The translations under genes and the position numbers were made by a program. From positions 1 to 42,888 of the forward strand of contig NZ_QLLY01000026.1 in assembly GCF_003259365.1 (NCBI RefSeq): a stretch of 42,888 bases of DNA, given 5' to 3'. Of the stretch, positions 8,191-16,566 are shown in pieces. Position 1 is the first letter of the stretch. Each line of letters begins with the position of its first letter. The notes beneath the pieces were generated by a model. That model saw nothing but the letters and a program-made list of their open reading frames with translations. It was not told the DNA's origin and did not search any database. This DNA is from Streptomyces sp. PsTaAH-137. GTDB lineage: Bacteria > Actinomycetota > Actinomycetes > Streptomycetales > Streptomycetaceae.

Positions 8191-10344
8191 ATGTCCCGGA
8201 ACAGTGCCGCTTCGGCGCCCGGGAAGCCGGGAACCCGCACGGAGCGGCCTGTGGGACAGCCGGCGGCCGGGCGGGTCCCCTGGGCACGCCGGATGTTCGA
8301 CGGCGGTCTGCTGCTCCAGGGCGGAATGAAGGGCAGTCCGGTTCTCCGGCTGTTCACGCGCTGGGTGCGGCGGCCGCTGCTGCCCGCGATGCGGCTGTGG
8401 CGGCGCAACATCCAGCTGAAGGTCGTCGTCACCACCCTGGTGATGTCGCTGGGTGTCGTGCTGCTGCTCGGCATCGTCGTCATCGGGTCCGTGAGCAACG
8501 GCCTGCTGGACGCCAAGGTGAAGGCCTCGCAGAGCCAGGCCGAGGGCGGCTTCCGGGCCGCCAAGGACAAGGCGGACTCCACCACCACGAGGGCGCAGGA
8601 CGGCGGGGCCGAGGACGGCCGCACCACCGTGGACGCCAATCAGTGGAAGAGCGACCTCGTCACCCAGCTCTCCAGCGGCGGCAAGGGCGCCTTCGACGTC
8701 GTCACGCTCAGCTCCAGCGACGCCGACAGCGGCAACGGCCGGGCCCCGCGCGGGTCGGGCAACGTGGAGCCGGTGCGCAGCGTGCCCGAGGAGCTGCGGG
8801 AGCGGGTCGACCGGATGACCGGCGCCTCCCAGGAGTACACGCGGATCATCGACAAGGAGGGCCAGGACTCGCAGCCGGGCCTGGTCATCGGCAAGCGCCT
8901 CAACGACCCGTGGGGCAAGGCGTACCAGCTGTACTACCTCTTCCCGCTCACCCAGGAGGAGAAGTCCCTGGGCCTGGTGAAGGGGACGCTCGCGACGGCG
9001 GGGCTGTTCGTGGTCGTGCTGCTCGGGGCCATCGCCTGGCTCGTCGTGCGGCAGGTCGTGACGCCCGTGCGGATGGCGGCCGGAGTGGCCGAGCGGCTCT
9101 CCGCGGGCCGCCTTCAGGAACGTATGAAGGTCACCGGCGAGGACGACATCGCGCGCCTAGGTGAAGCCTTCAACAAGATGGCGCAGAACCTGCATCTGAA
9201 GATCCAGCAGCTGGAGGATCTGTCCCGGATGCAGCGGCGGTTCGTGTCCGACGTCAGCCATGAGCTGCGGACCCCGCTGACGACCGTACGGATGGCGGCG
9301 GACGTCATCCATGAGGCGCGGGTCGACTTCGATCCGGTGACCGCGCGGTCGGCGGAGCTGCTCGCCGATCAGCTGGACCGGTTCGAGTCGCTGCTCGCGG
9401 ACCTGCTGGAGATCAGCCGGTTCGACGCCGGGGCCGCCGCGCTGGAGGCCGAGCCGGTCGACCTGCGCGAGGTCGTGCGGCGGGTCGTCAGCGGCGCCGA
9501 GCCGCTCGCGGAGCGCAAGGGCACACAGGTGCGGATCGTCGGTGACGATCAGCCGGTGGTCGCCGAGGCGGACGCCCGGCGGGTCGAGCGCGTCCTGCGC
9601 AATCTCGTGGTGAACGCCGTGGAGCACGGCGAGGGCAGGGACGTCGTCGTGCGGCTGGCCGCCGCCGGTGGCGCCGTCGCCGTCGCGGTGCGCGATTACG
9701 GGGTCGGGCTCAAGCCGGGCGAGGCGACGCGGGTGTTCAGCCGTTTCTGGCGGGCCGATCCGGCCCGCGCGCGGACGACAGGTGGTACCGGTCTCGGCCT
9801 TTCGATCGCCCTGGAGGACGCGCGGCTGCACGGCGGCTGGCTGCAGGCGTGGGGCGAGCCGGGCGGCGGTTCGCAGTTCCGGCTGACGCTGCCGCGGACG
9901 GCGGACGAGCCGTTGCGCGGGTCGCCGATACCGCTGGAGCCGGAGGACTCCCGGCGCGGCCGGGGCCAGGGCGACGGCGGCGCGCAGGACAGGAAGCTCG
10001 CGACGGTGCCCGCCCAGGCGCCGTCCCAGTCGGCGCAGGCCGCGATGGCGCCGCGGATGCGGCAGGCCGCGGTGCCCGCCGATCCCACGGCGCTTCCGGG
10101 CAGTGGCGCGCGCGTGGTCGCGCGGGGTACGGGCGCGGCTGGCGGGGCGTTGAGCGTGCCGCGCCAGCCGGGCGATGACACACACAGGACCGGCGAGGCC
10201 GGGACGGTCGGTGACGTGGGTCCGGTGGAGGCCGGCGGGCCCGAGCCCGGGCCCGGCACACCCTGGCGGGGAGACACCGCCGTCGGCGGCCGCCGCGGTG
10301 GACCGGCGGAGCGGGACGAGGGGAGCGACGGCGGTCGTGGATGA
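8191..10344 (+). CDS. mtrB: Sensor histidine kinase MtrB
   Basis: This 717-aa membrane kinase has a basic cytoplasmic N-terminus (1-76), TM1 (~78-101), an extracellular sensor (~102-265), TM2 (~267-289), HAMP, HisKA with His357 in DVSHELRTPLTT, and HATPase_c (N box NLVVNAVEHGEG, G1 DYGVGL, G2 GGTGLGLS). It phosphorylates MtrA and is modulated by LpqB in mycobacteria. The ATG at 8191 lies one base after the mtrA stop; a GTG at 8161 inside mtrA is less likely. After the ATPase domain there is a ~145-residue Pro/Gly/Arg-rich tail with no recognisable fold, possibly for protein interaction. The stop overlaps the lpqB start by 8 bp. Confidence 0.95.
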   Translation: MSRNSAASAPGKPGTRTERPVGQPAAGRVPWARRMFDGGLLLQGGMKGSPVLRLFTRWVRRPLLPAMRLWRRNIQLKVVVTTLVMSLGVVLLLGIVVIGSVSNGLLDAKVKASQSQAEGGFRAAKDKADSTTTRAQDGGAEDGRTTVDANQWKSDLVTQLSSGGKGAFDVVTLSSSDADSGNGRAPRGSGNVEPVRSVPEELRERVDRMTGASQEYTRIIDKEGQDSQPGLVIGKRLNDPWGKAYQLYYLFPLTQEEKSLGLVKGTLATAGLFVVVLLGAIAWLVVRQVVTPVRMAAGVAERLSAGRLQERMKVTGEDDIARLGEAFNKMAQNLHLKIQQLEDLSRMQRRFVSDVSHELRTPLTTVRMAADVIHEARVDFDPVTARSAELLADQLDRFESLLADLLEISRFDAGAAALEAEPVDLREVVRRVVSGAEPLAERKGTQVRIVGDDQPVVAEADARRVERVLRNLVVNAVEHGEGRDVVVRLAAAGGAVAVAVRDYGVGLKPGEATRVFSRFWRADPARARTTGGTGLGLSIALEDARLHGGWLQAWGEPGGGSQFRLTLPRTADEPLRGSPIPLEPEDSRRGRGQGDGGAQDRKLATVPAQAPSQSAQAAMAPRMRQAAVPADPTALPGSGARVVARGTGAAGGALSVPRQPGDDTHRTGEAGTVGDVGPVEAGGPEPGPGTPWRGDTAVGGRRGGPAERDEGSDGGRG

Positions 10345-12199
10345 GCAGCGGGCGTCGCGTCGGCGGCGCAGGGTGCGGGGCGGTGCGCTGGCCGGATGCG
10401 GCGTCATCGTCCTCGCCGGGTGTGCGTCGATGCCGGACAGTGGCGGGCTGCAGTCGGTGGAGGCGTCGCAGCGGCCGGACTCCCCGGTCCGCGTCTTCGC
10501 GCTGCCGCCGCGGGACAACGCGGGGGCCAAGACCATCGTCGAGGGCTTCCTCGAGGCGCTGACCAGCGACGATCCCTCGTACGCGATGGCCCGCAAGTAT
10601 CTGACGGCCAAGGCGGCGAAGGACTGGCACCCCGAGCGGGAGACCGTCGTGCTCGCGGACGGTCCCAGGCCGCGTCCGCTGGACCGGGCGAACGCGAGGG
10701 AGGAAGGGCGTCTCTTCGAGCTGACCGGGACCCGGGTCGCCAGCCTCGACGACCAGCAGGCGTACCAGCCGGACGACCGCGGCTACGAGGGACAACTGCA
10801 TCTGAGCCTGGTCGCCACCGCCAAGGGCAAGCCGAAGCAGTGGCGGATCGACACCCCGCCCGCGGGCGTGGTTCTGGGCGAGAGCGACTTCCAGCGGATC
10901 TACCAGTCCGTCAACAAGTACTACTACGCGGTGGATTCGGCGTCGAAGTCCGGTGACGGAGGCAGCCAGAGGCGGCTCGTCGCCGACCCCGTCTTCGTAC
11001 GGAAGTGGGCGGACCCGCTGACGGAGACCGTCAAGGAAGTGCTCGCGGGGCCCACTCGCTGGCTGAACCGTGTGGTGACGACGTCGTTCCCGACGAAGGC
11101 TGCGCTGCGGGACGGGACGAAGTCGCTGACTCCCGACGACGCGAACAAGCTGACGGTGCCGCTGGACAAGAGCGCGGACGCGATCGGTGCGGCACGGTGC
11201 AAGGAGATGGCGGCCCAGATCCTCTACTCGCTGCGTGACCTCGCGTCGTCGAGCGTGGAAGAGGTCGAACTGGAGCGCTCCGACGGCCGTTTGATGTGCA
11301 CCCTGGAGAAGAGCGCGGCCTACGCGCTGGTGGCGCCGCGGTACTCCCAGGCGACCGAGTACCAGTACTTCCTGGACGACAAGGGCCGCGTCGTGCGGAT
11401 GCCGGGCACCGAGGGCTCCCACAAGCCCGAGCAGGTGGCGGGGCCGATGGGCGAGGGCGAGCGGCCGATGCGGTCCATCGCGGTCTCCCGGGACCAGGAG
11501 CGGGTGGCCGGGGTGTCGGGCGACGGGCGTTCGCTGTACGTGGCGTCCATGGTCACCAACGCCTCGCTCGGGGACGCGCTCGTCCACAGCGCCGCCAAGG
11601 CGGAGAAGGACGGTTTCACGACGCCCAGTTGGGACGCGCAGGGCGACCTGTGGGTGGCCGACCGTGATCCGAAGAACCGGCGCCTGCTCGTGTTCGGACA
11701 GGGCATGGCCGACCGGATGCAGGAGGTCCCGGTCGCCGGGCTCGGTGACGACGCCGAGATCGAGGCGGTGAAGATGTCCGGCGACGGCGCGCGCATCGCC
11801 CTGCTCGTCGACGAGAACGGCACGACGCAGCTCCGGATCGGCCGGGTCGAGCGGGACCACGGCGTGACCGGTGGCGACGTCGAGATCTCGGTGGCCGGTC
11901 TGCGCCCGGCCGCGCCGGAGATGGAAGAGGTCACCGCCATGTCGTGGGCGGGCGGCAGTCGGCTCGTGGTGGTCGGCCGGGAGTCCGGTGGGCTGCAGCA
12001 GATCCGGTACGTGCAGTGCGACGGCTCGACACCGACCGGGCAGGCGCTGCCGGGGCTGACGCGGGTGAGCGAGATCGCGGCGTCCGACACGGACCTGCCG
12101 CTCCTCGCGCACTCCGACGACGGCATCGTGCGGCTGCCCTCCGGGGCCGCGTGGCAGTCCGTGCTGAAGGCCGGGACGGCGCCGGTCTACCCGGGATAG
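10337..12199 (+). CDS. lpqB: Lipoprotein LpqB (GerMN and beta-propeller)
   Basis: This 620-aa secreted lipoprotein starts with a basic n-region (RASRRRRRVRG), a hydrophobic stretch and the lipobox VLAGC, with lipidated Cys29. A GerMN domain (about residues 180-330) and a C-terminal LpqB beta-propeller domain (about 340-610) follow. In mycobacteria LpqB binds the extracellular part of MtrB and tunes MtrA phosphorylation. I chose the GTG at 10337: it overlaps mtrB by 8 bp, is preceded by GAGGGGAG, and places the lipobox correctly. The frame stays open upstream to 10175, but that would bury the signal peptide. It is the third gene of the mtrA-mtrB-lpqB operon. Confidence 0.94.
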   Translation: MDEQRASRRRRRVRGGALAGCGVIVLAGCASMPDSGGLQSVEASQRPDSPVRVFALPPRDNAGAKTIVEGFLEALTSDDPSYAMARKYLTAKAAKDWHPERETVVLADGPRPRPLDRANAREEGRLFELTGTRVASLDDQQAYQPDDRGYEGQLHLSLVATAKGKPKQWRIDTPPAGVVLGESDFQRIYQSVNKYYYAVDSASKSGDGGSQRRLVADPVFVRKWADPLTETVKEVLAGPTRWLNRVVTTSFPTKAALRDGTKSLTPDDANKLTVPLDKSADAIGAARCKEMAAQILYSLRDLASSSVEEVELERSDGRLMCTLEKSAAYALVAPRYSQATEYQYFLDDKGRVVRMPGTEGSHKPEQVAGPMGEGERPMRSIAVSRDQERVAGVSGDGRSLYVASMVTNASLGDALVHSAAKAEKDGFTTPSWDAQGDLWVADRDPKNRRLLVFGQGMADRMQEVPVAGLGDDAEIEAVKMSGDGARIALLVDENGTTQLRIGRVERDHGVTGGDVEISVAGLRPAAPEMEEVTAMSWAGGSRLVVVGRESGGLQQIRYVQCDGSTPTGQALPGLTRVSEIAASDTDLPLLAHSDDGIVRLPSGAAWQSVLKAGTAPVYPG

Positions 12200-12258
12200 G
12201 GCCGCTCCCACCTGCGCGTTCCACGGCGGCCGGACGGCCGCTGGTCAGGGCCGCCGAG

Positions 12259-12281
12259 TTGTCCACAGGCCGTTGTCCACA
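12259..12281 (+). promoter_or_regulatory. Two tandem DnaA boxes (TTGTCCACA)
   Basis: Perfect copies of TTGTCCACA, the preferred Streptomyces DnaA box, lie at 12259-12267 and 12273-12281. They have the same orientation and are 14 bp apart start to start. They are in the 122-bp space between lpqB and comF, 41 bp upstream of the comF start. They could recruit DnaA as a transcription factor for comF or act as a small titration site. I saw no other perfect copy in the window by eye. Confidence 0.7.
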
Positions 12282-12321
12282 GGGGTGGTCGTACGGCGCG
12301 CGTGTTGGCACAGTGGTGGGT

Positions 12322-13077
12322 ATGCGGGGGTGGTGGCAGGACCTCTCCGACTTGGTGCTGCCGGCCCAGTGCGCAGGCTGCGGCAGGTCGCGTACGCCGC
12401 TGTGCGCCAGGTGCGCACAGGCGGTGCGCGGTGCTGGCCCGGGCCGGGTGAGGCCGCGGCCGATGCCGCCGGGACTGCCCGTCGTGCACGCCGCCGCGCC
12501 CTACGAGGGGCCTGTGCGGGCGGTGCTGCTCGCGCACAAGGAGCGGGGCGCGCTGGGGCTCGCCCGGCCGCTGGGCGAGGCGCTGGCCAGGGCGGTGCGG
12601 GCCGGACTGCCCGCGGGCGGTACGGGAGCCGTGGCGCTGGTGCCGGTGCCGTCCGCGCCCTGGGCGGTACGGGCGCGCGGGCACGATCCGACGCGGCGCC
12701 TCGCGTACGCGGCGGCGGCCGCGCTGCGCCGGGAGGGCGTCCCGGTCCGGGTGCTCGCCGTGCTGCGGCAGCGGCGTGCCGTGGCCGATCAGTCGGGGCT
12801 CGACGCGCGGCAGCGCCGGGCCAATGTGTCGGGCGCGCTGGACGTGGTCGGCGGGGTGACCGGGCTGCTCGGGGAAGTTGGCCGGATCGTGCTGGTCGAC
12901 GACCTCATGACGACGGGCGCGTCTTTGGCCGAGGCGGCGCGCGCAATACACGCGGTGACGCGTTCTGCAACAGCACCGGGAGAAGGCGCGGCGGATCCCG
13001 GAATGCCAGGACCGATCACGGTGGGGGCAGCCGTGGTCTCCGCGTCACCGGATTCCTTCGAAATAAACCGGAACTGA
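12322..13077 (+). CDS. comF: ComF family phosphoribosyltransferase-like protein
   Basis: This 251-aa protein has an N-terminal zinc finger (Cys17-x2-Cys20 and Cys28-x2-Cys31) followed by a type I phosphoribosyltransferase fold. The PRPP-binding loop is RIVLVDDLMTTGASL. ComF proteins act in DNA uptake and processing in competent bacteria and are associated with PriA and other replication factors; the role in Streptomyces is unclear. The ATG at 12322 gives the usual MRGWWQDLSDLVLP start and is preceded by GGTGGG. The C-terminus (after ~220) is unusually Pro/Ser-rich. Two DnaA boxes upstream hint at replication-linked expression. Confidence 0.92.
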   Translation: MRGWWQDLSDLVLPAQCAGCGRSRTPLCARCAQAVRGAGPGRVRPRPMPPGLPVVHAAAPYEGPVRAVLLAHKERGALGLARPLGEALARAVRAGLPAGGTGAVALVPVPSAPWAVRARGHDPTRRLAYAAAAALRREGVPVRVLAVLRQRRAVADQSGLDARQRRANVSGALDVVGGVTGLLGEVGRIVLVDDLMTTGASLAEAARAIHAVTRSATAPGEGAADPGMPGPITVGAAVVSASPDSFEINRN

Positions 13078-13412
13078 CCGAGGATCTGCATCGTTGCAGG
13101 TAGAGAGAGGGTTCATCCACCTGAATGGAGGTACGCGTCAGTAGAGGGTGACGACATCCGTCCGGGCGAGATATGTTCAGTTGTGAGGAACTCGGCAGGA
13201 AAGACAGAAGCCGTACCTCGCATATCGGAATGCCGCGCGAGCGATTGCGCAGAGATTTCGACAATCACCCGCCGCGGGAGGGTGGAGATCTCGTCCGCGG
13301 GGGAGGAGGAGGTGGAAGTCACCGAGTCCGAGGCTCCGGAAGTGGCCGGAGTCGTGTGCAAGAGGGAGATGCTCCGCCGAGCGGGCGGAGTTATCCGGGA
13401 ACGGAGTTCTGC
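13078..13412 (+). other. hpf upstream region with hairpins and purine-rich tract
   Basis: This 335-bp non-coding stretch lies between comF and hpf. It contains a candidate promoter (13148-13177) and a purine-rich tract near 13300 (GGGGGAGGAGGAGGTGG). Two hairpins follow: CTCCGG/CCGGAG (13334-13339 and 13346-13351) and CTCCGCC/GGCGGAG (13372-13378 and 13384-13390). The second ends 22 nt before the hpf start. The frame is open in phase with hpf from 13173, but the sequence there does not look like the conserved protein. It is best read as a structured mRNA leader. Confidence 0.5.
13148..13177 (+). promoter_or_regulatory. Candidate hpf promoter
   Basis: GTGACG (13148-13153) and TATGTT (13172-13177) are separated by 18 bp. 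This fits the principal-sigma pattern TTGACN / TANNNT with one mismatch at -35. Transcription would start near 13184 and give an hpf leader of about 230 nt. The call rests on hexamer matching only. Confidence 0.3.
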
Positions 13413-14108
13413 GTGGACATCGTCGTCAAGGGCCGCAAGACCGAGGTACCGGAGCGGTTCCGCAAGCACGTGGCCGACAAGCTGAACCTGGAGAAGATCC
13501 AGAAGCTCGACGGCAAGGTGATCAGCCTCGACGTCGAGGTGTCCAAGGAGCCCAACCCCCGACAGGCCGACCGCTGCGACCGCGTGGAGATCACGCTGCG
13601 CACGCGGGGTCCGGTGATCCGGGCCGAGGCATCGGCGAACGATCCGTACGCGGCGCTCGACCTCGCCACGGAGAAGCTCGACGCGCGGCTGCGCAAGCAG
13701 CACGACAAGCGCTCGTCGCGGCGTGGCACCAAGCGGATCTCGGCCGCCGAGGTCGCCGAGCACGTCCCGGACGCCGCCACGCTCAACGGGGACGGCACGA
13801 TCGCCAAGGACGACACCGAGGACGACGCCGTACCGACCACCAGGATCGGATCGCTCGAGGTCCAGGGCGAAGGCCCGCTCATCGTGCGCGAGAAGACCCA
13901 CGTCGCCGCACCCATGACGCTCGATCAGGCGCTCTACGAGATGGAGCTGGTCGGGCACGACTTCTATCTGTTCGTCGACTCCGACACCAAGGAACCGAGC
14001 GTCGTCTACCGGCGCCACGCCTACGACTACGGCGTCATCCACCTCAGCAGCGACCCCATGGTCGCCGACGTGCGCAGCGCCGACGCGGGAGACGCCATCG
14101 GCGGCTGA
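13413..14108 (+). CDS. hpf: Long-form ribosome hibernation promoting factor
   Basis: This 231-aa long HPF has an N-terminal S30AE/YfiA domain (1-105, starting VDIVVKGRKTEVPERF), a charged linker with Arg/Lys and Asp/Glu clusters (~106-165), and a C-terminal dimerisation domain (~170-225, KTHVAAPMTLDQALYEMELV then HDFYLFVD). The long form joins two 70S ribosomes into 100S dimers through its C-terminal domain and protects them in stationary phase. The GTG at 13413 is preceded by GGAG at 6 nt and begins the conserved protein exactly. An in-frame upstream extension exists but is not conserved-looking. It is probably transcribed from its own promoter with a long leader. Confidence 0.95.
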   Translation: MDIVVKGRKTEVPERFRKHVADKLNLEKIQKLDGKVISLDVEVSKEPNPRQADRCDRVEITLRTRGPVIRAEASANDPYAALDLATEKLDARLRKQHDKRSSRRGTKRISAAEVAEHVPDAATLNGDGTIAKDDTEDDAVPTTRIGSLEVQGEGPLIVREKTHVAAPMTLDQALYEMELVGHDFYLFVDSDTKEPSVVYRRHAYDYGVIHLSSDPMVADVRSADAGDAIGG

Positions 14109-14114
14109 GTCCGC

Positions 14115-14135
14115 CCGGTCCTCCCGACGGACCGG
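14115..14135 (+). terminator. Possible hpf terminator hairpin
   Basis: The 7-bp arms CCGGTCC (14115-14121) and GGACCGG (14129-14135) surround a 7-nt loop and begin 6 bp after the hpf stop. There is no U-tract, which is common for Streptomyces terminators. A further perfect GCCCCC/GGGGGC palindrome occurs downstream, near 14191-14202. Confidence 0.4.
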
Positions 14136-14351
14136 TCCGCCGACAGGCTGTCCGAAAATCCACTCATCCGGTGCCCCTGGAGTGTGCGTGCGCCCCCGGG
14201 GGCACCCTTGTGCGACCCCTTCGTGCACCGCTCCGTCGACGCGCGGACGCCGAGGCATGAAATCATGGCCGCACCGGGTCAACCGGTGGGCCGACGCCTC
14301 GGGTTGGCCCGGCACAGGAAGACGGGGCCACGGCCTTCAGGGGGAGGAACG

Positions 14352-15104
14352 ATGGCGGACAGCTTCGGACCGATGCGGGGCGAGGGCGCCGGCGCGGCCG
14401 ATGGCGGCGCCGGCACGGGCCCGGACGAGGGCTCATCACGCAAGGAGCCGATCCGGGTCCTTGTGGTGGACGACCACGCGCTGTTCCGGCGCGGCCTGGA
14501 GATCGTGCTCGCGGCCGAGGAGGACATCCAGGTCGTCGGCGAGGCGGGCGACGGCGCCGAGGCGGTGGACAAGGCGGCCGACCTGCTGCCGGACATCGTC
14601 CTCATGGACGTACGGATGCCCAAGCGCGGCGGCATCGAGGCGTGCACCTCCATCAAGGAAGTGGCACCCAGCGCCAAAATCATCATGCTCACGATCAGCG
14701 ACGAGGAAGCGGATCTCTACGACGCGATCAAAGCGGGCGCGACGGGATATCTGCTGAAGGAGATCTCGACCGACGAGGTGGCCACGGCCATTCGCGCCGT
14801 CGCCGACGGGCAGTCGCAGATCAGCCCCTCCATGGCGTCGAAGCTGCTCACCGAATTCAAGTCGATGATCCAGCGCACCGACGAGCGCCGGCTCGTGCCC
14901 GCGCCGCGGCTCACCGATCGTGAGCTGGAAGTGCTGAAGCTGGTGGCCACCGGGATGAACAACCGGGATATCGCCAAGGAGCTGTTCATCTCGGAGAACA
15001 CCGTGAAGAACCATGTGCGCAACATCCTGGAGAAGCTGCAGCTGCACTCCAGGATGGAGGCCGTGGTGTACGCGATGCGGGAGAAGATTCTCGAGATCCG
15101 CTAG
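14352..15104 (+). CDS. Orphan response regulator, NarL/LuxR family
   Basis: This 250-aa regulator has a disordered ~30-residue N-terminus, then a receiver domain (VLVVDDHALFRRG with the acidic pair Asp40-Asp41, phospho-acceptor Asp86 in VLMDVRMPKRGG, a TISDEE segment and the conserved Lys in YLLKEI). A C-terminal LuxR-type HTH (LTDRELEVLKLVATGMNNRD) follows. No kinase gene is adjacent, so it is an orphan, as in other Streptomyces between hpf and secA. The ATG at 14352 has GGGGAGGAAC directly upstream. It ends 21 bp from the convergent glycosylase-like gene with no clear terminator between them. Confidence 0.93.
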   Translation: MADSFGPMRGEGAGAADGGAGTGPDEGSSRKEPIRVLVVDDHALFRRGLEIVLAAEEDIQVVGEAGDGAEAVDKAADLLPDIVLMDVRMPKRGGIEACTSIKEVAPSAKIIMLTISDEEADLYDAIKAGATGYLLKEISTDEVATAIRAVADGQSQISPSMASKLLTEFKSMIQRTDERRLVPAPRLTDRELEVLKLVATGMNNRDIAKELFISENTVKNHVRNILEKLQLHSRMEAVVYAMREKILEIR

Positions 15105-15125
15105 CCGCGGCGCTCGGCCCGGTGC

Positions 15126-16298
15126 TCAGTCGAGGGCTCTGACGAGGTCCTGCTTCAGGGCCGCGTCCGTCATGCGCTCCACCCGGACGCTGTCGCAGCC
15201 CACCCAGCTCGCGGCTTCGAGCAGCGCCTGCGCCACCCCCGGGACCGCCTTCGGGCCGTCCAGCGAGACCTGCCGGGCGACCAGCGTCGTGCCCTCGCGT
15301 GCCGGGTCGACGCGGCCCACCAGCTGTCCGCCCGCCAGGACCGGCATCGCGAAGTAGCCGTGGATCCGCTTCGGCTTGGGGACGTACGCCTCCAGACGGT
15401 GCGTGAACCCGAAGATCCGCTCCGCCCGCGCCCGCTCCCAGACCAGCGAGTCGAACGGCGACAGCAGCGTCGTGCGGTGCCGGCCGCGGGGCGTCGACGC
15501 CAGCGCCGCCGGGTCCGCCCAGGCCGGCTTCGCCCAGCCCTCGACCGTCACCGGTACCAGGCCCGTCTCCTCGATCACCGCGTCGAACTGCTCGTTCTTC
15601 AGCCGGTGGTAGTCGGCGATGTCCGAGCGGGTGCCGACGCCGAGCGCCTGGCCGGCCTGGACGACCAGGCGGCGCACGCACTCCTTGTCGTCCAGGTCGT
15701 CGTGGAGCAGCACCGCGGGGATCGCCCGCTCCGCCAGGTCGTAGACCCGCTTCCAGCCGCGGCGCTCGACGCACACCACCTCGCCGTACATCAGGGCGCG
15801 CTCGACGGCGACCTTCGAGTCCGACCAGTCCCACCACTCGCCCTTGTTCTTCGCGCCGCCCAGCTCCGTGGCGGTCAGCGGGCCCTCGGCGCGCAGCTGC
15901 TTGATCACCTGGTCGTAGGCGCCGTCGGGGAGGTGGTGGTTCCAGTGCGGGCGGTTGCGGTAGGCGCGGCGGCGGAAGGCGAAGTGCGGCCACTCCTCGA
16001 TCGGGAGGATGCAGGCGGCGTGGGACCAGTACTCGAAGGCGTGGGTCCCGGTCCAGTAGGCCTGCTCGACCTTCTTGCGGCCGACCGCGCCCAGGCGGGC
16101 GTACGGGATCAGTTCGTGGGAACGGGCCAGGACCGAGATCGTGTCGAGCTGGACCGCGCCGAGGTGGCGCAGGACTCCGCGGACGCCTGCGGCGCGGTTC
16201 GGGGCGCCGAGGAAGCCCTGGGCGCGCAGGGCGATGCGGCGGGCTTCCGCGGCGGACAGGGCGATGGGGCTGGTGGGCTGCGGCGCGGTCGTCGGCAT
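15126..16298 (-). CDS. YcaQ/AlkX-type winged-helix DNA glycosylase-like protein
   Basis: This 390-aa protein of the HTH_42 (winged-helix DNA-binding, YcaQ/AlkZ) superfamily has its catalytic signature in AVQLDTISV: Gln50-Leu51-Asp52. In this family QxQ marks AlkZ, a specialist for azinomycin-type interstrand crosslinks, and QxD marks YcaQ/AlkX, a broader alkylpurine and crosslink glycosylase. The QxD form points to the housekeeping YcaQ type (family knowledge). The C-terminal winged-helix modules include PVLAGGQLVGRVDPAREG. I chose the ATG at 16298; no ribosome-binding site is visible, so it may be leaderless. An upstream TTG at 16328 is unlikely. Confidence 0.85.
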   Translation of the reverse strand: MPTTAPQPTSPIALSAAEARRIALRAQGFLGAPNRAAGVRGVLRHLGAVQLDTISVLARSHELIPYARLGAVGRKKVEQAYWTGTHAFEYWSHAACILPIEEWPHFAFRRRAYRNRPHWNHHLPDGAYDQVIKQLRAEGPLTATELGGAKNKGEWWDWSDSKVAVERALMYGEVVCVERRGWKRVYDLAERAIPAVLLHDDLDDKECVRRLVVQAGQALGVGTRSDIADYHRLKNEQFDAVIEETGLVPVTVEGWAKPAWADPAALASTPRGRHRTTLLSPFDSLVWERARAERIFGFTHRLEAYVPKPKRIHGYFAMPVLAGGQLVGRVDPAREGTTLVARQVSLDGPKAVPGVAQALLEAASWVGCDSVRVERMTDAALKQDLVRALD

Positions 16299-16447
16299 GA
16301 GCGGAACGATAGGGGGCGGCGCTGACAATCGGGGCCGGTGTCGGGGGCCGGGCCGGGCCGTGGGTGCCGCTCCGGGCCGTGGGCGGGGGCCGATCGGGGC
16401 GCCTGCCCGGCGCCGGGTGCCGCCTTGCCCACCCTGCCGCCCTTGGC

Positions 16448-16562
16448 GGCAGATTGCCCAAGGCTTGGGCGGGGTGGGAGAGGGGTGGTGGCAGGTTGCC
16501 CAAGGTGTGGGCGGGGTGGGAGAGGGGTGGTGGCAGATTGCCCAAGGCTCGGGCGGGGTGGG
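16448..16562. repeat. 42-bp tandem repeat (2.7 copies)
   Basis: Copies occupy 16448-16489, 16490-16531 and a partial 16532-16562, with only a few substitutions between them. Each unit starts GGCAGATTGCCCAAGG and continues into GGGCGGGGTGGGAGAGGGG. The unit contains an imperfect inverted repeat GCCCAAG/CTTGGGC that is perfect in copy 1 (centred near 16463). It lies in the 268-bp space between two minus-strand genes and is 14 codons long, but it is not part of any credible gene. Confidence 0.9.
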
Positions 16563-16566
16563 GCTG

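Noticed and set aside
13173..13412. In-frame N-terminal extension of hpf
   Set aside because: Extra residues are Gly/Arg-rich and not like HPF; the GTG at 13413 has GGAG and starts the conserved domain.
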